A DNA stretch of 64,000 nucleotides, taken from positions 14,062,519 through 14,126,518 of the forward strand of contig OX123193.2 of assembly GCA_944739405.2 (NCBI GenBank). The letters run 5' to 3'. Origin of the DNA: Euclidia mi. Taxonomy: Eukaryota; Arthropoda; Insecta; Lepidoptera; Erebidae. The notes below the pieces were generated by a model, which worked only from the letters and a program-made list of their open reading frames with translations, did not search any database and was not told where the DNA came from. Below, in pieces: positions 56,586 to 64,000 of this stretch; positions within the stretch are counted from its first letter, which is position 1; every line of letters starts with the position of its first letter. The translations under genes were made by a program, and so were the position numbers.

Positions 56586-59338
56586 AAATGTTGTTAGATC
56601 AATCAACTGTATGCGAAGACTATGTAAGAAGGCAGACATTATAGCTCTTCAGAAGACGTGGCTGTTACCCCATGACCTTTCATTTTTGGGTACCATAGAC
56701 GACAACTTTGCCTTCACGGGCACTTCAGCTGTGGATACGTCGGCAGGCGTGATGCGCGGGAGACCACATGGGGGTGTTGCCCTCCTGTGGAGAAAGAGTG
56801 CGTTACCCTTCGTCACAGTAATCGATTGTAATAGCGTGCGTTTAGCGGGTATAAAATTAGTGAATGGTGATCGTTCTTTCATAGTGTTGTCGGTATATAT
56901 GCCTACTGACTGCCGGGATAATCTAGTGGAGTTTACGCAGTGCTTAAGCGAGATTAATGCGATAATTGAAAATAATAATGTGGAGTCTGTATTTATGATC
57001 GGTGATTATAATTCTCATCCCGGTGAACTGTTTGCAAACGAGTTGTCCTCATTCTGTACGGAACAATCATGGTCGTGCGCTGACATTAACACTCTGCCGT
57101 CAGACAGCTATACGTTTGTGAGTGATGCACACGGGTGCGTGCGGTCGCTCGATCACTGCGTGATGACAGAAGCCGCGTTGCGGACTGCCATTAACGTTTC
57201 TATACTGTATGACACATATTGGTCCGATTATTTGCCTATGATGTTAGAATGCAACTTAAATGTAATGCATGCTACAATTTTAAAACAAAATAAATTGACG
57301 AATGAAATAATTTGGGGTGAACGTAATGCTGAGCAAACACGCATTTATCACGATTATTGTCATTCACAGCTTAGAGAAATACATTTTCCTATGGAATTTA
57401 ATGAATGTTGCGATAGTTTGTGTAGTAAGTCTGTTTACTTGTCTCTATTAGATAAAATGTATGATGATATAGAACGCATATTAAAAGATGCCTCTAAATA
57501 TAGTTATTAAAATAAAAATAATAAAAAGTGTAAATATACTGTGTCTGGATGGAACAAGTATGTTCGCGCCGCTCACGAGAAGGCTCGGTTTCATTACAAA
57601 TATTGGTTACAGTGTGGTAAACCTAGTAAGTTTGGTAAGATTTACAATGATATGTGCAATATCAGGAAAATATTTAAGGCCAAATTGAAATGGTGCCAAG
57701 CGCATCAAGACCAAATTAAAATGGATAAAATTGCCCAACATCATTTTAATAAAGACTTTAGTCATTTCTGGAAAACCACTAACAAGCTGAATTATAGGCC
57801 TAGGCTTCCCGTGAGCGTCGAGGGCATACACGATTCACGTGGCATTGCGGAGCTGTTCCGACAGCATTTTAAAGTACAGTCGCCCCTAAAGGTTCAGCTG
57901 CCAGCGCCGCTGCTCGATACTGAGATAATCGGCACTGAACGAAGTGTGACACTTAAGGCGAAGCAAGTTGCTACATAGTTGTAAGAATATGGTGTGTGGA
58001 AAATCACCCGGACACGATGGTCTCAGTATCGAGCACCTGCAGCACGCTGGTGTTCACTTGCCTAGGGTTTTGTCAATGTTTTTTAATTTATGTATAGGTC
58101 ATTCTTATTTACCCGAGAGATTAATGCATACGATTGTTGTGCCTATTATTAAAAATAAAACCCACGACTCTTCTGTGTTATCCAACTACAGACCTATATC
58201 GTTGGCAACTGTGATTGCCAAAGTACTGGACAGTTTACTTACGGCCCAGCTAGATGAGCATTTAATAATTAGTGATGCCCAATTCGGTTTCAGCCGAGGT
58301 CTGTCAACAGAAACTGCTATCCTTTGCCTTAAGGAAACTGTGCGGTACTACACAGCAAGAAAAACACCTGTATATGCCTGTCATCTGGACCTATCTAAGG
58401 CGTTTGACCTGGTGTCATATAACATCCTGTGGGATAAATTAGGAAAAAGTACGACATTACCTACAGAAATTATAAATATATTTCAGTATTGGTACAGTAA
58501 CCAACAGAACCGGGTAAGGTGGGCTTACTCAATGTCAGAAGAGTACAGTTTGGAGTGTGGAGTTAGGCAGGGGGGTTTGACCTCGCCAGCACTCTTCAAT
58601 TTATACATGAACGGTCTGATTGATGAGCTGAGCAGCACCGGAATTGGATGTCACATTGAAGGCATTTGTGCCAATAATATATGTTTTGCAGATGACATGG
58701 TGCTACTGACCCCGTCAATTAGATCTATGGTGCGGTTGATTAGTTTATGTGAAAAATACGCTCAGGCACATGGGCTCAAATGTAATGCAGTAAAAAGTGA
58801 GTTTATGATATTTAAGGCAGGCAACAAAAGTTACAATAGAGTGCCAGTAGTTACGTTGTGTGGTACACCACTTGTGACAGTGGCCAAATTTAAATATTTG
58901 GGCCACTGGGTCTCTGAGGACTTGAAATATGATGTAGATATAGAGAGGGAGCGCAGGTCGCTGGCTGTTCGTTGTAATATATTGGCCCGTAGGTTTGCAC
59001 GTTGTACTACTCAAGTAAAGATCACGCTATTTAAAGCTTTCTGTCAATCTTTCTACACGTGCAGCCTGTGGGTGAGCTTTACACTGGCGGCATACGGCGG
59101 CTTGCGCATCCAGTATAACAATGCGTTCCGGGTGTTAGTGGGGCTGCCGCGCTTTTGCAGTGCGTCCGGGGTGTTTGCGGACACGAACGTTGATAGCTTT
59201 TCGACCATCATGCGGAAGAGATGTACTTCTTTATTGCGCCGCGTGCGCGCCGGCCCCAATACGATCCTGGAAGTGCTAGCTGATCGGTGGGACTCGCCGA
59301 TGCTTGGACGCTGGATACGACTGCACGCAATCAAGTAG
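56551..59338 (+). pseudogene. LINE ORF2: endonuclease and RT, lightly damaged
   Basis: The endonuclease part (56,551-57,510) has FNCKNV, QKTWLL, GDYNSHP, SLDHCV and SDYLPMM. The catalytic Glu (usually QETW) is Lys and the terminal His (usually SDHLP) is Tyr, so the endonuclease is probably dead. A TAA at 57,508-57,510 interrupts the frame, which continues in the same frame to 57,978. A one-base-type shift near 57,965 then moves to the RT frame (57,968-59,338) with NYRPISLA, HLDLSKAFDLV, VRQGGLTSPALF and an intact FADDMVLL box. The 3' UTR ends in a (TTA)n tail at about 59,466-59,480. CR1/L2-like affinity is tentative. Confidence 0.85.
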
Positions 59339-59482
59339 ACAGCTTCCCTGTATCGGCCGGTCACATCCGATCAGTTAACTACTTGTATAATAAATTTAAG
59401 TTAATTAACAGTAGATATAAGTATTACTAACTAATATATGGAATTAACAATTCTGTAATAAACTTTTATTATTATTATTATT

Positions 59483-59784
59483 GCCACTTAGTTGATGTCA
59501 CATTTTTATGCTTTTAGGGCGGAATCAATGCAAATCACAGAAATAGAAAACGTAACATATACGAGTATTTGCTCTCCACAGGTGACCATAACATTTTGCC
59601 ACCAGTCACATCACATATTTATGCTTCGACATTTTCATAACATAATTTTGATGTCACTTCATTATGCTGCCTGATGATATCAGATATTTTTGCTGGGTAC
59701 GTGCAGACAGATATTATTGAACTCATTCTTGAGTCAGATATTTTTGCTAATCTGCCAATAGTAATATATTTATGCTCGTGACTG
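59483..59784 (-). repeat. Right TIR of the Tc1/mariner-type element
   Basis: The inverted counterpart of 53,795-54,165, from GCCACTTAGTTGATGTCAC next to the LINE tail to GCTCGTGACTG at the end. TA follows. Confidence 0.85.
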
Positions 59785-59786
59785 TA

Positions 59787-60600
59787 CTACTGAATATAGG
59801 TAGAATCATACAATAAAGAATTAAATATTATTTATCATATAGCTCAATCCAACGGGTATTGTGAACGCCTAATAGACAAGATGATTCGAGGAAAGCAATT
59901 TAGAATGGCGAAGTCACTTTTATATCCCTCCATAAAAGAACCTACAAATAATTCTGCTGTTCTTACCTATTTTGGAAGTATAACTGACCGTATGGCGCGT
60001 ATACTGAGGAGGAACGGTATCAGATCAGCCTATAAACCATACAAAACGATAAAATTTCTTTGCAATGGTAGATAAAGTATGCAAGACCAAAAAATCCGGT
60101 ATTTATTGCTTAACATGCGACCAATGCCAAAATAAGTACATAGGACAGACGGGTCGAAGTTTTGAGCTAAGATATAAAGAACATTTAGCGGCGTTTAGAA
60201 ACAACCAGCCGGAAAAGTCTCTTTTGCCGAGCATTTACTTCAAACGGGCTATAATCTAAATAGCGGACATTCATTTGACGTCATACACACTTGTCAAAAG
60301 GGTATTAGAATGTGCGTATTGGAACAATTAGAAAATTTAAAGCCGGACAAGCATACATTACTGAACGATCAAACCAACTTTAACGGGTCCCGATTGCTGA
60401 ATATATTCGCATACCGTCATAATGACGCACATCAGTCGAGCGACGGAGGGAATTAGAAAGTACAATCGTTTATAAGACATGCACAAGGTACGAAAGTGCT
60501 CAGTCGTTGCCTATCGCTCCTGAGGATGCCTCGTGCAGAGGCGAAACACGCGTAGAAGAATAGTCGGCGCATACAGCGTGATATTGGAAGTCAGGTATCT
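59787..60600 (+). pseudogene. Penelope-like element, plus copy, GIY-YIG part
   Basis: Resumes the plus-strand Penelope copy after the Tc1/mariner insertion. MIRGKQFRMAKSLLYPS (59,881 onward) is followed, across a one-base-type shift near 60,068, by GIYCLTCDQCQNKYIGQTGR and HLAAFRNNQPEKS (to about 60,225). A further shift leads to GHSFDVIHTCQKGIRMCVLE near 60,270-60,330. Similarity to the 42,910-43,735 copy fades at about 60,595, the likely 3' end. Confidence 0.87.
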
Positions 60601-61700
60601 TCCTGGAACCCATACCATTCCCATATCCCTTATCTTTTTAGAGGAGTTCGGTATGTCAACTTTTTTCTATTGCAATAGTTGGGGGGGGTCAATCCGAGGG
60701 TGCGTGATGGGTTCTTCTTTCCTTCCATTAGGTTGAAATATCTGTCTCCAAAATTCGTAGAAACAAATGTCTAATTAAGATAAACTAGCAAAACGTGCAG
60801 TTTTGTGATGGCTCATGGCATTTTTCTTTTAATTATTTCTTTTAATGGGCGTTGGTGAGCGCGTGACGATTTCTAGCCACCGTAGGAAAAAGCCTGCGGA
60901 CGTCGAGCCGAAGGCCTTCGCCGTAAATGTATGTAGGTTCGGATAAACATTTTTGCCTTTTTATAACATTAGTTTAGGCTTCAAAACTAAACAAATGAAA
61001 TTTTACCTAAACCCTTATTAGTTGCTGCGCCTAAAAATCTTTTCGTTTCATACACATTTTTACATACGGGTGTGTGTGAAAACTTCTATGAAACTTACTC
61101 TTCTTCCGGGTTAAGATACTGATCCCAGAAACACTGAAACTAGAGTTTTTCTAACACCGAGTTTTTAACTATAATTCTAGACATGCCTCGATTTGTACTA
61201 CCCGAACCTTGTATTCTAGAACAAGAAATAAATTACCGATACTATTTAATTTAAACAATTTCTCCAAGATTACAAAAGGCAAGTAGAGGAATATTAACAT
61301 TAACGTTCTTACAGACGTTTTCCGAGGAAATAATAGAAAATGTTAATCGTATCAGAGCTAAGGAAAAAGTCAGTTCGTTTTAACAAAAAACCTCGCCGGA
61401 GAATTTGTACGAAATAAATGGTGTTTGCAAATTTGTCTCTGAAAAAAAAACGAAGAACGAGAAGGCTGTTTTTTACACAAGAAAAGTTTTTGTAGATAAG
61501 ATTACTAACAGGATATCCGTCACGCCGGCACCATTGTGCTTCAGAAGGCATTGTCTGCTGAAAAATCTTTTTGGAGACTTACTCGGATAAAGTGCTGAGA
61601 TGCTTACACATGAATAGTATTTGTGTGTGTGTGTGTATTAAAGCTTGAGCAGCAATGAGGAAATAGTGTATCTTTTAGGAGGATTGGGATAAATACGGTT
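60601..61700. other. Spacer, no gene seen
   Basis: Non-coding DNA with a short G8 run near 60,680, a small GC-richer patch near 60,870-60,930 and a short (GT)n at about 61,621-61,637. No supportable feature. Confidence 0.45.
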
Positions 61701-61707
61701 GTTTTTT

Positions 61708-62050
61708 TTTTTTAAGAGTACTTATACTTTTATTTTCCAAACAAAATCAACTATTACATAAAAAGAAAAACTTAATTATGTCCTAAAATTAAAATAAGCC
61801 TATTTAATATATACAATACGAAAAATAAATTAAAATTAAATTTAGAAGGCGTCATGGAAGTCATCCGCATCGCAGTCAATCGGAAGCGTGCCCAGAAGAC
61901 TGGCGGCATTGCCTCGTTGTATAGCAATGCTTATCTTTTGTGCTAAATACGTGCCAGCCCTCTGGTCACCCGAGGCGTCGATCAGTTTCTTTGCGAGATC
62001 CCTAAAAAGGGATCTCGCAATACGGTTGTTGAATCTTATTATTATTCTGC
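61708..62050 (-). pseudogene. Retroposed 3' end with poly(A), product unidentified
   Basis: On the minus strand an open segment of about 60 codons ends in RAGTYLAQKISIAIQRGNAA, LLGTLPIDCDADDFHDAF and a TAA near 61,840. An AT-rich 3' UTR follows, with an AATAAA-type signal near 61,735 and a poly(A) stretch (T run at about 61,702-61,714 on the plus strand). This is the layout of a reverse-transcribed mRNA or LINE 3' end. I do not recognise the protein family with confidence. Sequence upstream of about 62,050 is not coding, so the copy is 5'-truncated. Confidence 0.55.
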
Positions 62051-62227
62051 GGAAAGATTTGCATCAGTGCCTATCACTGATGTCGCACTTTTCGATGATG
62101 ATTGATCATAATGTTACACTAAAAAGAAAATAAATCAAACTCTTTCTAAATTTTGTTTTTGTTACTGGAGTGCAATAAAGTATAACTCTTTATTACTAAT
62201 TAAAACAAATACAAATTCTTTATTTCA

Positions 62228-62552
62228 TTTGTTAAAAAGGGAGCGATAGCCTAGTGGAGATACCAACGGAATGCCATGCAAATGACTTTTCAGAGTTATG
62301 TGCGTATTGAATTGTAAATTATCGCTTGTCCCGTGCCTCGTGCCCATGCCCGAGCCCGAGCACGTTAGGCCGTCGGTCCTGATTGTCATGAAGATCTTTG
62401 ACAGTCGTTATAGGGAGTCAGTACCTATGACCAACTGAGACTAGTCTAAACCACGGAATATAGCTAGCCCTTTGGGGTGCCACTCTGTGGAAAAGCTAAT
62501 ATTCTGTCAAATCCGGTTAGGCTAGAATAAGCGCTAGGAAGATGATGATGAC
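62228..62552 (+). mobile_element. SINE family 2 with GATGAT tail
   Basis: A tRNA-like head (GGGAGCGATAGCCTAGTGGAG), a body with CCGAGCCCGAGCACG, GTAGTCAGTACC-like and ATATTCTGTCAAATCCGGTT segments, and a final (GAT)n tail. The 3' half matches 41,580-41,695. A strong B box is not evident, so the head assignment is tentative. Confidence 0.65.
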
Positions 62553-62699
62553 AATTTTTTTTCGGCAAACAAACCTAATATTCGTGTGATGATGGATTAA
62601 GAACACATTTATTTTTGTGAGTGTCATAAGAGGCAATTAAGGGAAAACACGAAGAAAGTAGTATCCTTGCGCAGAGCAATAAAACTCTAAAATAACCCA

Positions 62700-62790
62700 T
62701 CTGGCCAGCATTTACTAGACCAGATCCTGCTATAAACTCAGAGGGCTGCTGCGAAGCAAATTAGGGGAGGTTTTAGTCCAGCTGTGGACT
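62700..62790 (+). repeat. RTE-like 3' end fragment
   Basis: GGGGAGGTTTTAGTCCAGCT followed by GTGGACTGTTATT resembles the conserved RTE end (GGGAGGCCTATGTCCAGCAG then TGGAC) seen at 3,658 and 37,412. It is probably a decayed RTE tail or an RTE-tailed SINE. A SINE insertion follows directly. Confidence 0.5.
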
Positions 62791-62802
62791 GTTATTATTT
62801 AA

Positions 62803-63053
62803 TTTTTTAGACTCACGCCTTTTTCCCTGAAGGGGTAGGCAGAAGTGTAATATTTCACCCACATTTCGGCATGAATTTTTTAGGTCTTACTTAATAGATG
62901 TCGTATATTGCCGACACTGGGTACATCACCAGACTCCCTGCTGCTACTGAGAATTCGAAAAAACTAAGTAACACTTTTGCCCGACCCGGGAATCGAACCT
63001 GGGACCTCCGAACAGCAGACGCATACGTTATTCACTGGACCATAGAAGCAGTC
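62803..63053 (-). mobile_element. tRNA-derived SINE (family 1), minus strand
   Basis: The complement of the family 1 structure: minus-strand head ending at 63,053 with GACTGCTTCTATGGTCCAGT, B box GGTTCGATTCC near 63,000, the CAGTAGCAGCAGGGAGTCTG block and an A-rich end near 62,803. The body has a diverged TTAATAGATGTCG segment in place of the usual GGGGGC block. Confidence 0.85.
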
Positions 63054-63836
63054 ATTAGACATTCAATATTTTACGTGCATCTTAAAACAAGTTTCATTAA
63101 TCGCTCATGTTAAACATCCATTTCTTAACAGGCTTATCTTCTAAGTGACCGTTTCATTAGAACTGGAGCACTGACCTATTAAGCTAGATGCGAGTTCATG
63201 GATAAATATGTTAAGATGATGACTTATCGATAAACATTTATGTAAATTTTAATATATGAATTATTTATAGTTAATTGACTGCACTTCTAACCTTCAGATG
63301 GTTAAGCGTACAGGCAGCCGTATGTCATCCCAGGGGCCTTAATCTTGAATTTAATTCCGATCTATCGACATTGGAATTATGTTATTTCGTAATCTTAAAC
63401 ACGATACTAGCGCCAAATCGGTTTGAAATTGAACGTATTTTTGAGGAACTAAATTGAATTTTAGATCGGTATTGGAAAGCATGTAAAGCGACTCCCGAGC
63501 ATATTTTGACAGTTCTGTATTGCGTCAAGATTGTGTTAGAATTGTTTGTAAATTGAGTTTTATCCAAATAACAAAACAGTAACTTTCTTTCATTTCTTTT
63601 TACAAATTGTTGGTGTTTTATGTTTTATTTATCCAACACGGTTAATGATAATGACCAATATATTTACTAAACGTCACAAAAATGAAATAAAAAGAAGACG
63701 AGACGAACGCCGTGTGATCTGATACATGGACGAAACAAATTACCGTGTTGGATTTGTTTGAAAAAATATATCAAAATACAAAGTATTTAATTCTGGGTGC
63801 TTGTACACGGCGCATGTAGCTTGAGCATGTTGAGGC
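63054..63836. other. Spacer, no gene seen
   Basis: AT-rich non-coding sequence; nothing recognisable. Confidence 0.45.
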
Positions 63837-63932
63837 ACTTGCGCGGGTTATATGCACCGTAAATATATCGTTTAAAACAATGTGCGGGTCCAGCGACTCG
63901 AGCATGTACCAAAGCGAGCCACCCGCGCAAGT
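63837..63932. repeat. GC-rich inverted repeat near the window end
   Basis: ACTTGCGCGGGT (63,837-63,848) and its exact complement (63,921-63,932) lie in a 200-bp GC-richer patch with further GCGCGGGT, GCGAGCCACC and CGCGCATG variants. This resembles the subterminal repeats of some DNA transposons. The rest of the element would lie beyond the window. Confidence 0.55.
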
Positions 63933-64000
63933 AATTCGCGTGCTCTGCGACGCGCGCGGGTCACTCGCGCATGTTATCTGTTAAAATTACATTTTTAACA

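Larger units (their letters stand above)
53795..59784. mobile_element. Tc1/mariner-type element, carrying later insertions
   Basis: Starts CAGTCACGAGCATAAATATA and ends in its complement, flanked by TA on both sides (53,793-53,794; 59,785-59,786), the Tc1/mariner target. The TIRs are long: left about 53,795-54,165, right about 59,483-59,784. Between them are a transposase remnant, a SINE and a complete LINE; without these the element would be about 2.2 kb. It splits a Penelope copy whose uninterrupted relative is visible at about 51,860-51,900. Confidence 0.88.

Overview
The window looks like eukaryotic, AT-rich insect DNA, most likely from a moth or butterfly. This rests on recognising element types common in lepidopteran genomes: RTE-type LINEs with (TGATGA)n tails, tRNA-headed SINEs, Penelope-like elements and an env-bearing Ty3/gypsy element. 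No database search was possible. No complete host gene is visible. Nearly every coding stretch belongs to a transposable element, as expected for heterochromatin, a gene desert or a W chromosome (inference only). The one candidate host exon is a THAP-type first exon at 48,578-48,657.

Layout. 1-6,260: a short inverted-repeat element, a decayed RTE LINE (2,493-3,705), a MITE-like element with an adjacent hairpin, and a second decayed LINE (4,027-5,690). 6,267-13,860: an almost complete errantivirus-like LTR retrotransposon with gag, pol and env, near-identical LTRs and a target-site duplication. Its genes carry a few discrete lesions. 13,905-18,966: a minus-strand LINE with an intact 988-codon EN-RT ORF, an ORF1 and an unexplained 364-codon open frame between them. 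18,967-23,384: intergenic DNA with one SINE.

23,527-35,270: a non-coding fold-back repeat family, present as tandem units A and B plus a long inverted arm. A 6.5-kb minus-strand Ty3/gypsy element (27,954-34,456) is inserted in unit B with an ACAT duplication. 35,272-37,919 and 45,347-47,765 are two inverted copies of another non-coding repeat. Each carries private insertions: a SINE and an RTE tail on the left, a TIR MITE on the right. Between them lie SINEs, a Penelope fragment and a truncated LINE.

47,766-50,430: the THAP-like exon, a GC-rich island and a diverged third copy of the fold-back family. 50,431-60,600 is a nest of insertions. An LTR-element remnant is joined to a minus-strand Penelope copy, which lies head to head with a plus-strand Penelope copy. 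That plus copy is split by a Tc1/mariner-type element, which itself contains a SINE and a 3.4-kb LINE. 60,601-64,000: a retroposed 3' end with a poly(A) tract, SINEs and a terminal inverted-repeat cluster.

The elements do not work together as a pathway. The value of the window is its readable insertion history: LTR divergence, empty sites in paralogous copies, shared lesions and target-site duplications. Both LTR elements also carry a canonical -1 slippery heptamer placed exactly where gag passes into pol.
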